From Sinorhizobium numidicum (lineage in GTDB: Bacteria; Pseudomonadota; Alphaproteobacteria; Rhizobiales; Rhizobiaceae), in contig NZ_CP120368.1 of assembly GCF_029892045.1 (NCBI RefSeq), positions 3,596,001-3,660,000 of the forward strand: a stretch of DNA of 64,000 bases. Reading direction: 5' to 3'. Both the position numbers and the translations under genes were made by a program. The notes under the pieces were generated by a model. It was given only the letters and a program-made list of their open reading frames with translations. It did not search any database and was not told the DNA's origin. Each line of letters begins with the position of its first letter. The stretch's first letter is position 1. Shown piece after piece: positions 21,225 to 30,322 of the stretch.

Positions 21225-21728
21225 ATGTTTGTAAGAAAGATCGCAACTGCAATCGCCCTCGTACTGGCAACAGCCGGCGTTGCTTCCGCTCAATCCCCGA
21301 CGCGAATCCAGCAGTTCAATGCCTGGGGCGCCTATTCCTATCAAGCGGGCGGCAGCAAGGTCTGCTACGTCCTGTCCGTGCCGAAGGAAAGGAGCCCGGC
21401 CAGCGTCGACCATGGCGACATCTTCTTCCTCGTCTCGCAGCGCCCCGGCCAAAATATCAGCTACGAGCCGCAGGCGATGATGGGCTACCCGCTGCAGGAC
21501 AATTCGAAGGTCAATGTCGTCATCGACGGCCGAACCTTCGTCATGTTCACCAAGGGCAACTCCGCCTGGGTTGAAAACGCCGCGGAAGAGCCGGCGCTGG
21601 TCGCCGCGATGAAATCGGGCAAGGCCATGTCGGTCAACGCAAAGTCGCGCAAGGGAACGACAACCTCGTATTCCTATTCGCTCTCGGGCATATCCGCCGC
21701 GCTGAAGCAGATCGAGGCTTGCAGGTAA
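21225..21728 (+). CDS. Invasion-associated locus B (IalB) family protein
   Basis: Exported protein of 167 aa with a clear signal peptide (residues 1-20, ending ASAQ). An IalB domain follows, with WGAYSY, CYVLSVPKE and an ending Cys (EACR). Two cysteines, in VCYV and near the C-terminus, could form a disulfide. IalB was named in Bartonella for erythrocyte entry, but the family is widespread in free-living and symbiotic rhizobia, where its role is not established. The start at 21225 has AGGA four bases upstream. A longer frame from 21165 would bury the signal peptide. Confidence 0.82.
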   Translation: MFVRKIATAIALVLATAGVASAQSPTRIQQFNAWGAYSYQAGGSKVCYVLSVPKERSPASVDHGDIFFLVSQRPGQNISYEPQAMMGYPLQDNSKVNVVIDGRTFVMFTKGNSAWVENAAEEPALVAAMKSGKAMSVNAKSRKGTTTSYSYSLSGISAALKQIEACR

Positions 21729-21752
21729 GCGCCGCAAGGAAACCGTTATTGC

Positions 21753-21783
21753 AAAAAGGCCGGCCGGTGGACCGGCCTTTTTG
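21753..21783 (+). terminator. Rho-independent terminator of the IalB family gene
   Basis: AAAAAGGCCGG and CCGGCCTTTTT form a hairpin with a GC-rich loop and a T run, 24 bases after the stop. Confidence 0.88.
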
Positions 21784-21962
21784 CATTCCGGTACCGGCGT
21801 CATGGTGACTCGCGAGCGAAAGAATGCTAAAGCGCCGGCAAATTCAGAGCCCCGCGCCCCGTCGAGCGCGCCCAAAGGCTCGCCAGATTCATTCGAGCAT
21901 TGGGACGTGATCCGGAATCCTTCTCCGGACGAACCTTCGCTATACGACAGGACAACACAGGC

Positions 21963-23198
21963 ATGGCAGCCACTGAAATTTTGACCCGGGTGGACATCGT
22001 TAAGACACCGCAGATACGCGCCGTGCCACAGGCGGAGAAGCCGTCGCTGATCGGTCTACTGCGCGAAGAGATGGCAAACCTCCTTGTCGCGAAGGGCATC
22101 CCTGAGCGACAGGCCAAGATGCGTGTGAGCCAGCTATGGCACTGGCTCTATGTTCGCGGTGTCTCCGATTTCGATCAGATGTCGAACGTTTCCAAGGACA
22201 TGCGCGAAATGCTCAAGGAGCATTTCACCATCGCCCGGCCGGAAATCGTCGAGGAACAGGTCTCCAACGACGGCACCCGCAAGTGGCTGCTGCGCTTTCC
22301 GCCGCGCGGTGCCGGACGGCCGGTCGAGATCGAAACCGTCTACATTCCCGAGGAAGGCCGCGGCACGCTTTGCATTTCGAGCCAGGTCGGCTGCACCCTC
22401 ACCTGCTCCTTTTGTCACACCGGCACCCAGAAACTCGTGCGGAATCTCACGGCGGAAGAAATTCTCGCGCAGCTTCTGCTCGCCCGCGACCGCCTCGGCG
22501 ACTTCCCCGAGCGCGACACGCCGCAGGGTGCGATCGTGCCGGCGGAAGGCCGCAAGATCACCAATATCGTCATGATGGGCATGGGCGAGCCGCTCTACAA
22601 TTTCGAGAACGTCAAGACCGCGCTGCTGATTGCCTCCGACGGCGACGGCCTTTCGCTCTCGAAGCGCCGGATCACGCTTTCGACCTCCGGCATCGTGCCG
22701 GAGATCTACCGCACCGGCGACGAAATCGGCGTGATGCTGGCGATCTCGCTGCATGCGGTGCGTGACGACCTGCGCGACATGCTGGTGCCGATCAACAAGA
22801 AGTATCCGCTGAAACAGTTGATGGAAGCCTGCCGGGCCTATCCGGGCCTGTCGAACGCGCGCCGCATTACCTTCGAATACGTGATGCTGAAAGACGTCAA
22901 CGACGGCCTGGAAGACGCCAAGGAGTTGGTGAAGCTGCTCAAGGGCATTCCGGCCAAGATCAACCTGATCCCGTTCAATCCCTGGCCAGGTACCAACTAC
23001 CAGTGCTCGGACTGGGAGCAGATCGAGAAATTCGCCGATTTCATCAACCAGGCCGGCTACGCCTCGCCGATCCGCACGCCGCGCGGCCGCGACATTCTTG
23101 CCGCCTGCGGCCAGCTCAAATCGGAATCGGAGCGTATGCGCAAGGTCGATCGCCTCGCTTTCGAGGCAATGATGATCGCCAACCACGGCGAGGATTAG
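21963..23198 (+). CDS. rlmN: Dual-specificity 23S rRNA/tRNA C2-adenosine methyltransferase RlmN
   Basis: Radical-SAM enzyme methylating A2503 of 23S rRNA and A37 of some tRNAs. It has 411 aa from the ATG at 21963, with CAGGA ten bases upstream. The cluster motif CTLTCSFC gives Cys144, Cys148 and Cys151. The methyl-carrying Cys is probably Cys382 in LAACGQL. The frame extends to a TTG at 21900, without support. The TAG stop coincides with the edge of a family 2 repeat. Confidence 0.93.
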   Translation: MAATEILTRVDIVKTPQIRAVPQAEKPSLIGLLREEMANLLVAKGIPERQAKMRVSQLWHWLYVRGVSDFDQMSNVSKDMREMLKEHFTIARPEIVEEQVSNDGTRKWLLRFPPRGAGRPVEIETVYIPEEGRGTLCISSQVGCTLTCSFCHTGTQKLVRNLTAEEILAQLLLARDRLGDFPERDTPQGAIVPAEGRKITNIVMMGMGEPLYNFENVKTALLIASDGDGLSLSKRRITLSTSGIVPEIYRTGDEIGVMLAISLHAVRDDLRDMLVPINKKYPLKQLMEACRAYPGLSNARRITFEYVMLKDVNDGLEDAKELVKLLKGIPAKINLIPFNPWPGTNYQCSDWEQIEKFADFINQAGYASPIRTPRGRDILAACGQLKSESERMRKVDRLAFEAMMIANHGED

Positions 23199-23306
23199 AG
23201 CGGGATGAGGAAAAGTGTGAAGCGGTTTTCCGCCCGCATCCCAGCTCCTAGATCTTAGAATCACTCACGATGACTGGATGCTTTGATCCAAAGTCATCAT
23301 GATTGA
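23197..23306 (+). repeat. Family 2 intergenic repeat, full unit
   Basis: AGAGCGGGATGAGGAAAAGT, then GAAGCGGTTTTCCGCCCGC and CATCCC, a spacer, and a second stem TGACTGGATGC/GATCCAAAGTCA. The same unit occurs at 49988, 50100, 50212 (truncated) and inverted at 60445. Confidence 0.8.
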
Positions 23307-23393
23307 TGAAGAAATTTGATGGATGAAGCGGTTCCGATCGATTGATTCGATCCCTTCGCTTTCTTAAAGAAGGCCGCAAAATCATCCTGAAAC

Positions 23394-23447
23394 GGGAGCA
23401 CGGGAAAGCGTCACACGGCTTTTCGATCGCATCCCGCTCGACAAATC
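23394..23447 (+). repeat. Degenerate family 2 repeat
   Basis: CGGGAGCACGGGAAAGCGTC, then CACGGCTTTTCGATCGCATCC and CGCTC. This is the first half of the family 2 unit with several changes, just before the substrate-binding protein gene. Confidence 0.5.
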
Positions 23448-23457
23448 GGAGGACACC

Positions 23458-24411
23458 ATGCGTTCACTTCTCATTGCCCTCGCGGCCACCGTGGCGATTT
23501 CCCTGCCGGCACGTGCCGATGAGGTCACGGTTGCCGTGACGGCGATCGTCGAGCATCCGGCGCTCGATGCGGCCCGCGACGGCGTCAAGGAGGCGCTGGC
23601 CGCCGCCGGCTACAAGGAAGGCGAGAATCTGAAGTTCATCTACGAGTCGGCGCAGGGTAATCCGGCGACCGCTGCGCAGATCGCCCGGCAGTTTGCCGGC
23701 GAAGCACCGAACGTGATCGTGCCGATTTCGACCCCGTCTGCCCAGGCCGTGGTTTCCTCGACGCGCGACATCCCGGTAGTCTTCACCGCCGTTTCCGACC
23801 CGCTCGGCGCGCAGCTCGTCAAGGACATGGAGAAGCCCGGCGGCAATGTCACCGGCCTCTCGGACATGTCCCCGGTCGCCGAGCATGTGGCGCTGATCAA
23901 GGAAATCCTGCCGAACGCCAAGTCGATCGGCTATCTCTACAATTCCGGTGAGGCAAACTCCGTCTCGTTGCTCGCAGCCCTCAAGGCAGAAGCCGAAAAG
24001 GCCGGCATGACCGTGGTCGAATCCGCAGCGACGAAGTCGGCCGAAGTGCAGGGCGCCGCCCGCGCGCTCGTCGGCCGCGCCGACGCAATCTACGTTCCGA
24101 CCGACAACACGATCATCTCCGCGCTCGAGGGTGCAGTCGCCGTCGCTGAGGAAAGCAAGCTGCCGCTCTTCACCGCCGATACGGATTCCGTTTCGCGCGG
24201 TTCGATTGCCGCCCTTGGTTTCAACTACCGCGACGTCGGCAAGCAGACCGGCGAAGTGGTCGTTCGGATTCTCAAGGGAGAGAACCCCGGCGATATCCCG
24301 GTCAAGGTCGCCGCCGGCACCGATCTCGTGGTCAACAAGGCCGCCGCCGCCAAGATGGACGTGACCCTGCCGGAAAGCGTTCTCGGCCGCGCGACCCGCG
24401 TCATCGAATAA
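23458..24411 (+). CDS. ABC transporter substrate-binding protein, TrpX/YtgA-like
   Basis: Periplasmic binding protein of 317 aa with a signal peptide (about residues 1-20, ending PARADE) and an ABC_sub_bind fold, the family of streptococcal TrpX. Visible blocks are IVEHPALDAARDGV, TPSAQAVVSSTRDIPVVFTAVSDPLGA and YVPTDNTIISALEG. Some members bind tryptophan or tyrosine; the ligand here is not known. It is first in a three-gene transporter cluster, but 231 bases holding a RIME-like repeat separate it from the permease. Confidence 0.85.
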   Translation: MRSLLIALAATVAISLPARADEVTVAVTAIVEHPALDAARDGVKEALAAAGYKEGENLKFIYESAQGNPATAAQIARQFAGEAPNVIVPISTPSAQAVVSSTRDIPVVFTAVSDPLGAQLVKDMEKPGGNVTGLSDMSPVAEHVALIKEILPNAKSIGYLYNSGEANSVSLLAALKAEAEKAGMTVVESAATKSAEVQGAARALVGRADAIYVPTDNTIISALEGAVAVAEESKLPLFTADTDSVSRGSIAALGFNYRDVGKQTGEVVVRILKGENPGDIPVKVAAGTDLVVNKAAAAKMDVTLPESVLGRATRVIE

Positions 24412-24493
24412 CGGCCGACCGAATTCATACTGAAGTGTTGCGTTCGAGCCGCCCCCGTTTCATGCGGGGGCGGTTCGCTCATCAAGGCTACTC

Positions 24494-24594
24494 GCATGTT
24501 TCCTTAAATCGAAGCCGATTTAAGGGTAGAACCATGCAGCAACTAAAGTCCTACGGCGACATTTATGCGTCTGAAAAAACGCGCGTTGCCGTAG
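24494..24594 (+). repeat. RIME-like element (family 1) inside a transporter operon
   Basis: Contains CCTTAAATCgaagcCGATTTAAGG with its palindrome, ACCATGCAGCAACTAAAGT, and the inverted GCGTCTGAAAAAACGCGC module. It lies between the binding-protein and permease genes. Confidence 0.82.
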
Positions 24595-24642
24595 GATGTC
24601 CGCCAGCGCGCGTGCGGAACGACTGAGAAAGGACCACCAGCG

Positions 24643-25521
24643 TTGAGTCAAATCGCTTTCTGGGGCGCCGTGGAACTGGGGCTCGTCTATGCCTTCGTCG
24701 CCGTCGGCGTCTTTCTCGCCTTTCGGGTGCTGGATTTTCCTGACCTCACAGTCGACGGTTCCTTTCCGCTCGGCGCGGCTGTCACCGCGGTGCTGATCAT
24801 CGCCGGTGTCAATCCGTGGCTTGCGGCCTGCGTCGCCATGGTCGCCGGCGCCGCCGCAGGCATCGTCACAGCGCTTCTGAACGTGCGCTTCAAGATCCTT
24901 AACCTGCTCGCTTCGATCCTGACGATGATCGCGCTCTTCTCGGTCAATCTCCGTGTAATGGGCAAGCCGAACGTCGCGCTGATCAATGCCGACACCATGC
25001 TCTCGCCGTTCTACGGTCTTGGGCTCCGGGATTTTTACGTGCGGCCGCTTTTTGTCGGTATCCTGGTTCTCGGTGCCGTGCTGCTCGTCTGGCGCTTCCT
25101 TGAAAGCGACGCCGGCCTAGCGATGCGGGCGACCGGCGCCAATGCCCGTATGGCACGGGCGCAAGGCGTCGATACCAGCCGGCAGATCTACCTCGGCATG
25201 GCCATTTCCAACGCGCTGGTCGCCCTCGGCGGCGCGCTCTTTGCCCAGACGAACGGCTTTGCCGATGTGACCTCCGGTGTCGGAACGATCGTCGTCGGCC
25301 TCGCCGCTGTCATCATCGGCGAGACTCTGCTCGGCGCCCGCGGCATCCTGATCGCGCTCATCGGCTGCGTGCTCGGATCCATCCTCTACCGCATCGCGAT
25401 CCAGCTCGCGCTCTCGACTGACATGCTCGGCTTGAAGGCCTCAGACCTCAATTTCGTAACCGCGCTGCTCGTTACGGTGGCGCTGGTTCTTCCCCGTTTG
25501 CGTCGCGGAGGTACCGCGTGA
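24643..25521 (+). CDS. ABC transporter permease, TrpY-like
   Basis: Inner-membrane permease of 292 aa with about eight hydrophobic helices, related to branched-chain amino acid type permeases. It shows FRVLDFPDLTVDGSF at the start and GLAAVIIGETLLGARG near the C-terminal half. The start is a TTG at 24643 supported by AAAGGA nine bases upstream. Its stop overlaps the GTG of the ATPase gene. Confidence 0.87.
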   Translation: MSQIAFWGAVELGLVYAFVAVGVFLAFRVLDFPDLTVDGSFPLGAAVTAVLIIAGVNPWLAACVAMVAGAAAGIVTALLNVRFKILNLLASILTMIALFSVNLRVMGKPNVALINADTMLSPFYGLGLRDFYVRPLFVGILVLGAVLLVWRFLESDAGLAMRATGANARMARAQGVDTSRQIYLGMAISNALVALGGALFAQTNGFADVTSGVGTIVVGLAAVIIGETLLGARGILIALIGCVLGSILYRIAIQLALSTDMLGLKASDLNFVTALLVTVALVLPRLRRGGTA

Positions 25522-26312
25522 TCAACATCAAGGATATTCAGGTCGTCTTCGGCAAGGGGACACCGCTGCAAAAACAGGCGCTGAACGGCGTCAGCCTGAC
25601 CATTGAGGAAGGCTCCTTCGTCACGGTGATCGGGTCGAACGGCGCCGGCAAATCGACGCTGCTCGGCGTTCTCGCCGGCGACGTGCTGCCGAGCGGCGGG
25701 CAGGTGATGATCGGCAATGCCGACGTGACACGCAAGGGCACGGCAGCGCGCGCAGGTCTCGTCGCCCGCGTCTTCCAGGATCCGCTTGCCGGCAGTTGCG
25801 GCGCGCTCTCGATCGAGGAAAACCTGGCGCTTGCCGCCAGGCGCGGCGAAAGCCGCGGTCTGACGCCGGCCCTTGGGACAAAGCGTCGTGAGCATTTCCG
25901 CGAGCGGGTTGCCGAACTCAATCTCGGCCTCGAGAACCGCATGCGCGACCGTATGGACTTGCTCTCCGGCGGCCAGCGCCAGGCGGTCTCGCTGGTGATG
26001 GCGACGCTCGCCGGCTCCGAGGTGCTGCTGCTTGACGAGCACACCGCCGCGCTCGATCCGGGCATGGCCGAATTCATCATGGGCCTCACGCAGAAGATCG
26101 TCTCGGAACGCAAGCTGACGACGCTGATGGTGACTCACTCGATGCGCCAGGCGCTCGATTTCGGCCACCGCACCATCATGCTGCATGCCGGCGAGATCGT
26201 ACTCGACGTCGCCGGCGACAGCCGCAAGACACTTCAGGTCGAGGATCTGATCGCCATGTTCCGCCGCATCCGCGGCCAGACGCTCGACGACGACGCGCTG
26301 CTGATCGGTTGA
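25518..26312 (+). CDS. ABC transporter ATP-binding protein, TrpZ-like
   Basis: ATPase of 264 aa with Walker A GSNGAGKST, signature LSGGQRQA, Walker B VLLLDEHTAALDP and switch VTHS. The His after the Walker B Glu is typical of this subgroup. It starts at a GTG overlapping the permease stop (GTGA). It completes the importer with the binding protein at 23458. Confidence 0.9.
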   Translation: MINIKDIQVVFGKGTPLQKQALNGVSLTIEEGSFVTVIGSNGAGKSTLLGVLAGDVLPSGGQVMIGNADVTRKGTAARAGLVARVFQDPLAGSCGALSIEENLALAARRGESRGLTPALGTKRREHFRERVAELNLGLENRMRDRMDLLSGGQRQAVSLVMATLAGSEVLLLDEHTAALDPGMAEFIMGLTQKIVSERKLTTLMVTHSMRQALDFGHRTIMLHAGEIVLDVAGDSRKTLQVEDLIAMFRRIRGQTLDDDALLIG

Positions 26313-26384
26313 GCCGGCGATGGGCTGACGCCGCATCGCCGCCTTGCCTCATCTAACGACGCGCAAGCGACTGTAACAGCAGAC

Positions 26385-27026
26385 TTACCGCGCCTGCGTT
26401 AGGAAGATCTTGACGGCGAAGATCGAAAAGACGCCGGCGAAGCTGTAGTCGATCGCCCGCATCACGCGCTTGTTGCGCTGCAGCCATGCCGCAAGCCAGT
26501 CGGCGGCCAGCACCACGAGCGCGTTGACCGGCATGCCGATGACGATGAAGAAGAAGCCGAGGAACAGGAGCTTGCCGGTCACTGCCAGGTCGTCGGCGCT
26601 GACGAATTGCGGCAGGAAGGTCATGAAGAAAATGACGACCTTCGGGTTCAGGATATTCACCGAGAAGCCGGTTGCGATGTTCGAGAGCGCCGTGCCTTTC
26701 GCCTCTGTCACTTTCGTGACCGACAGGCTGGATCCGTACCGGACCGCCTGAATCGCCAGCCAAAGCAGATAGGCAGCGCCGCCGGTTTTCAGCACCAGGA
26801 AGGCGGTCGGCGATGCGGTGATCAGTGCCGAGATGCCGAAGGCGACGAGCAGCGTGTGAACGACGATGCCGAGGCCGGTGCCAAGCACCACGAAGAGCGC
26901 CGCCCTCTTGCCCTGAGCCAGCGCCCGGCTGATCGACAGCGTCATGTCGGGGCCTGGCGTTGCGGCGAGCAGCAGGCTCGCAGCGGCAAAGGCGAGCAGG
27001 GTGGTCAGGCTGGGCACGAATTCCAT
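26385..27026 (-). CDS. LysE/RhtB family amino acid exporter
   Basis: Inner-membrane efflux protein of 213 aa with six hydrophobic helices. The family motif ATPGPDMTLSISRALAQGKRAAL is at the N-terminus and FSVNILNPKVVIFF in the middle. Likely substrates are amino acids or homoserine lactone-like compounds; specificity cannot be read. It is divergent from argG over 222 bases. Confidence 0.88.
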   Translation of the reverse strand: MEFVPSLTTLLAFAAASLLLAATPGPDMTLSISRALAQGKRAALFVVLGTGLGIVVHTLLVAFGISALITASPTAFLVLKTGGAAYLLWLAIQAVRYGSSLSVTKVTEAKGTALSNIATGFSVNILNPKVVIFFMTFLPQFVSADDLAVTGKLLFLGFFFIVIGMPVNALVVLAADWLAAWLQRNKRVMRAIDYSFAGVFSIFAVKIFLTQAR

Positions 27027-27141
27027 GGCACATTCCCTCGGCAGATGATTGTTGCTGATACTGCCCGCCGCGCGCTTTTTCCAGCGGATTCGCGCGCCTG
27101 ATCATAGATAGCAAGGTTACGGCACCCTTTGCGCGCCAATT

Positions 27142-27170
27142 TTTGACGCGCGGCGCTGTAATGCTTGTAT
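27142..27170 (+). promoter_or_regulatory. Probable housekeeping promoter of argG
   Basis: TTTGAC at 27142-27147, a 17-base spacer, and TTGTAT at 27165-27170. It matches five and four of six positions of the S. meliloti CTTGAC-N17-CTATAT consensus, giving a leader of about 70 bases. Confidence 0.5.
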
Positions 27171-27248
27171 CGCTTCGAGTTCTGGCTAAAGTGCCGCAGA
27201 TTTTGCACGGCGGCATCGCCGCCCTTTAAGAGCAGACGGACAGATATC

Positions 27249-28466
27249 ATGGCATCGCACAAAGACGTGAAAAAGGTCGTTCTCGCCTATTCCGGCGGTC
27301 TCGACACCTCGATCATCCTCAAATGGCTGCAAACCGAACTGGGCGCCGAAGTCGTGACCTTCACCGCCGATCTCGGCCAGGGCGAGGAACTGGAGCCGGC
27401 GCGCAACAAGGCCGAGATGCTCGGCATCAAGGAGATCTATATCGAGGACGTTCGCGAGGAATTCGTGAAGGACTTCGTCTTCCCGATGTTCCGTGCCAAC
27501 GCCGTCTATGAAGGCGTCTACCTGCTCGGCACCTCGATCGCCCGCCCGCTGATTTCCAAGCATCTGATCGAGATCGCCAAGAAGACCGGCGCCGATGCTA
27601 TCGCCCACGGCGCGACCGGCAAGGGCAACGATCAGGTCCGCTTCGAACTGTCGGCTTACGCGTTGAACCCCGACATCAAGATCATCGCGCCCTGGCGCGA
27701 CTGGTCGTTCAAGAGCCGCACCGACCTGCTCGAATTCGCCGAAAAGCACCAGATCCCGGTCGCCAAGGACAAGAAGGGCGAGGCGCCCTTCTCCGTCGAC
27801 GCCAACCTGCTGCACTCCTCCTCTGAGGGCAAGGTCTTGGAAGATCCGGCTCAGGAAGCCCCGGAATACGTGCATATGCGCACCATTTCCCCGGAGGCCG
27901 CCCCCGACAAGGCGACCGTCATCAAGGTCGGCTTCGAGCGCGGCGACGCCGTCTCGATCAACGGCGTGCGCATGTCTCCGGCAACGCTGCTCGCCAAGCT
28001 CAATGAATACGGCCGAGACAACGGCATCGGCCGCATCGACCTCGTCGAGAACCGCTTCGTCGGCATGAAGTCGCGCGGTGTCTACGAGACCCCCGGCGGC
28101 ACGATCCTGCTGGCGGCGCATCGCGCGATCGAAAGCATCACGCTCGACCGCGGCGCCGCGCATCTGAAGGACGAGCTGATGCCGCGCTATGCCGAACTCA
28201 TCTACTACGGTTTCTGGTTCTCGCCGGAGCGAGAAATGCTGCAGGCAGCAATCGACAGGAGCCAGGAGCATGTGGAAGGCGAAGTGACGCTGAAGCTTTA
28301 CAAGGGCAACGTTATGGTCACCGGCCGTGAAAGCTCCAAGTCGCTCTATTCGGACAAGCTGGTCACTTTCGAGGACGACCAGGGCGCCTACGACCAGAAG
28401 GATGCCGCCGGCTTCATCAAACTCAATGCGCTGCGCCTGCGTACGCTCGCTGCGCGCAACCGTTAA
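27249..28466 (+). CDS. argG: Argininosuccinate synthase
   Basis: Ligates citrulline and aspartate with ATP in the penultimate step of arginine synthesis. It has 405 aa, the family length. The N-type ATP pyrophosphatase motif AYSGGLDTS lies at residues 13-21, followed by TADLGQGEE and [15 protein letters not shown]. The ATG at 27249 is preferred over the longer frame from 27165 because the conserved protein begins just before the nucleotide motif. It is monocistronic with its own terminator. Confidence 0.96.
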   Translation: MASHKDVKKVVLAYSGGLDTSIILKWLQTELGAEVVTFTADLGQGEELEPARNKAEMLGIKEIYIEDVREEFVKDFVFPMFRANAVYEGVYLLGTSIARPLISKHLIEIAKKTGADAIAHGATGKGNDQVRFELSAYALNPDIKIIAPWRDWSFKSRTDLLEFAEKHQIPVAKDKKGEAPFSVDANLLHSSSEGKVLEDPAQEAPEYVHMRTISPEAAPDKATVIKVGFERGDAVSINGVRMSPATLLAKLNEYGRDNGIGRIDLVENRFVGMKSRGVYETPGGTILLAAHRAIESITLDRGAAHLKDELMPRYAELIYYGFWFSPEREMLQAAIDRSQEHVEGEVTLKLYKGNVMVTGRESSKSLYSDKLVTFEDDQGAYDQKDAAGFIKLNALRLRTLAARNR

Positions 28467-28488
28467 GAGCGGATAATTCTACGAGATG

Positions 28489-28522
28489 AAGCCGCGGCGG
28501 AGAGATCTGCCGCGGCTTTTTC
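28489..28522 (+). terminator. Rho-independent terminator of argG
   Basis: AAGCCGCGG and CCGCGGCTT pair across a 12-base loop and are followed by a T run, 23 bases after the argG stop and just before the convergent efflux gene. Confidence 0.88.
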
Positions 28523-28533
28523 GTGCTCGCTGC

Positions 28534-29772
28534 CTATTCCGCCGCCTGGCGCACCGGCGCCTCCGCGGCTGCCGGCGCCACCAGCGGTCTCAGGTGAACG
28601 GTCCTGCGATACCAGAAATAGCTGACGATCGAGATGAGGCCGAAGGCCGGAATGATCGTCCCAAGCGCCAGCGCCGGCGCGCCGACCAAGGCGGCAAGCG
28701 CGCCGCCGAGAAGCCCGGAACTCATCTGGATGAAACCCATCATCGCAGACGCGGTGCCGGCGATATGCGGGAAAGGCACCATGGCCGCGGTCATCATGTA
28801 GGGCATGACGAAGGCGATGCCGAAAGCATAAATGCCGACCGGCGCCATCACCGACAGGAAGCTTAGGCTCAGCGCATGCATGGTGAAGGCAAGAACGAGA
28901 CTGGCCACGGCGATGAAGCAAAGGCCGACGGGCACGAGCGCCTGCGGGGTAAAGCGCCGCATCAGGAGCCGCATGGTGACCGTACCGGAAAAGAAGAAGC
29001 CCGATTGCATCAGCATGCCGACGCCGAACTCCGTCGGCGTCAGGCCGATTTCGCCGATCAGCACGAAAGGCAGCATCGTCGCCTGGGCATAAAGCGCGCC
29101 GACGGCGCCGGCGATCACCAGTGTCGACGACAGAAAGCGGCTGTCCGTCAGCAGTTCGCCATAGGCCCGGAGAATGGGCCGCAAGTGCCCCTTGCGGCGG
29201 TCCGGCGTCACCGTCTCGACCATGAAGAACTGCACCGTGACGCAGGCCATCAGCGCAAAGCCGACCATCAGGAAGAAGATGGACTGCCAGCCGAAGAGGC
29301 CGAGCGCGAGACCGCCGAGCGTCGGCGAAACAGCGGGACCGATCGCCAGCATCATGCCGATCATGTTCATGATCCGGGCGGCCGTCGTGCCGGTGAACTG
29401 GTCGCGCACGATGGCGCGGGCCACCGTCATGCCGACGGAGGCGCCGATCCCTTGCACCAGACGCCCCGCCAGCAATATGCCGACCGACGGCGCAAAGGCG
29501 GCCATGAGGCTGCCCGCCAGATAGATCGCCATGAAGATCAATGTCGCGGAGCGCCGGCCGATGACGTCGGAAAGCGTGCCCGAAACGAGTTGGGCGAAGG
29601 CAAAGCCGCCGAAATAAAGCGAAAGCGTCATCTTGATCGCCGCCTCGCTGGAGGCGAATGCGCGAACGAGCTCCGGCATTGCCGGCGTATAAAGCGCCAT
29701 GGAAACGGGGCCGAGCGCCACCAGGAAAGCGCCAATGATGCTCGTACGCCGCTCGCTCATGCGCAATGTCAT
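28534..29772 (-). CDS. Bcr/CflA family drug efflux transporter
   Basis: Major facilitator of 412 aa with twelve predicted helices. DHA1 features are YTPAMPEL in the first loop, SGTLSDVIGRRS as the motif A loop, and a GRLVQGIGASVGMTVARAIVRD stretch. It is likely a proton-coupled exporter of drugs or small metabolites. Its ATG overlaps the stop of the upstream marR gene, so regulator and pump form an operon. Confidence 0.88.
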   Translation of the reverse strand: MTLRMSERRTSIIGAFLVALGPVSMALYTPAMPELVRAFASSEAAIKMTLSLYFGGFAFAQLVSGTLSDVIGRRSATLIFMAIYLAGSLMAAFAPSVGILLAGRLVQGIGASVGMTVARAIVRDQFTGTTAARIMNMIGMMLAIGPAVSPTLGGLALGLFGWQSIFFLMVGFALMACVTVQFFMVETVTPDRRKGHLRPILRAYGELLTDSRFLSSTLVIAGAVGALYAQATMLPFVLIGEIGLTPTEFGVGMLMQSGFFFSGTVTMRLLMRRFTPQALVPVGLCFIAVASLVLAFTMHALSLSFLSVMAPVGIYAFGIAFVMPYMMTAAMVPFPHIAGTASAMMGFIQMSSGLLGGALAALVGAPALALGTIIPAFGLISIVSYFWYRRTVHLRPLVAPAAAEAPVRQAAE

Positions 29773-30257
29773 TCCACCGCCCCCTTTTCCCTGCCGGCAA
29801 GGCAGGGGTCGAGGCGGCGAAGATTATCGCGCAGCGTCCTCAGATTGCCGCACAACGCCTCCCGCTCCGCCTCGTCGAGCCCTTTGGTATAGGCATTCAT
29901 CATTTCGCGCAGCCCTGCCATAAGCTCGCTCAGCAGCGGGTCGGCCTTATCCGTCATGACAACATTCTTGGCGCGTCGGTCGGCCGGATCCGGCACGCGC
30001 GCGACGAGTTGCAGGGCCTCAAGGCGATCAAGATAAGCCGACAAGGTCATCGGCTCTATGCCCATGCGCGTGGCGATTTCCGCCTGCTTGATGCCTTCCG
30101 TCAGGGCGACCTGGATCAGCGTGCGGGCCTCGCCGGGCGTGATCCCCAGTTCCATGGCGTTCACCTTCCGGTCGAACGCGCCGCGCAGCAACCGGGAAAC
30201 GTCGGTCAGCAGCATCCCGATCGTTTCGGATTCGAGCTTTCTTGGCATCACGATCAT
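29769..30257 (-). CDS. MarR family transcriptional regulator
   Basis: Winged-helix repressor of 162 aa. The MarR core is QAEIATRMGIEPMTLSAYLDRLEALQLVARVPDPADRRAK, with the recognition helix and the DRR wing. It is first in an operon with the efflux gene. A 12-bp inverted repeat directly upstream (30265-30293) is a good candidate operator, so autoregulation and ligand-induced efflux are the likely logic. The ligand is unknown. Confidence 0.88.
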   Translation of the reverse strand: MIVMPRKLESETIGMLLTDVSRLLRGAFDRKVNAMELGITPGEARTLIQVALTEGIKQAEIATRMGIEPMTLSAYLDRLEALQLVARVPDPADRRAKNVVMTDKADPLLSELMAGLREMMNAYTKGLDEAEREALCGNLRTLRDNLRRLDPCLAGREKGAVE

Positions 30258-30264
30258 TCACAAT

Positions 30265-30293
30265 GAATATAATAAGTTTTTCTTATCATATTC
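30265..30293 (-). promoter_or_regulatory. Candidate MarR operator
   Basis: GAATATAATAAG and CTTATCATATTC form an inverted repeat with 11 of 12 matching positions around a five-base spacer. It ends eight bases upstream of the marR ATG, in an AT-rich patch unlike the surrounding DNA. Confidence 0.6.
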
Positions 30294-30322
30294 ACCAAAC
30301 CTGTTCAACGCAGCGGGCGAGG

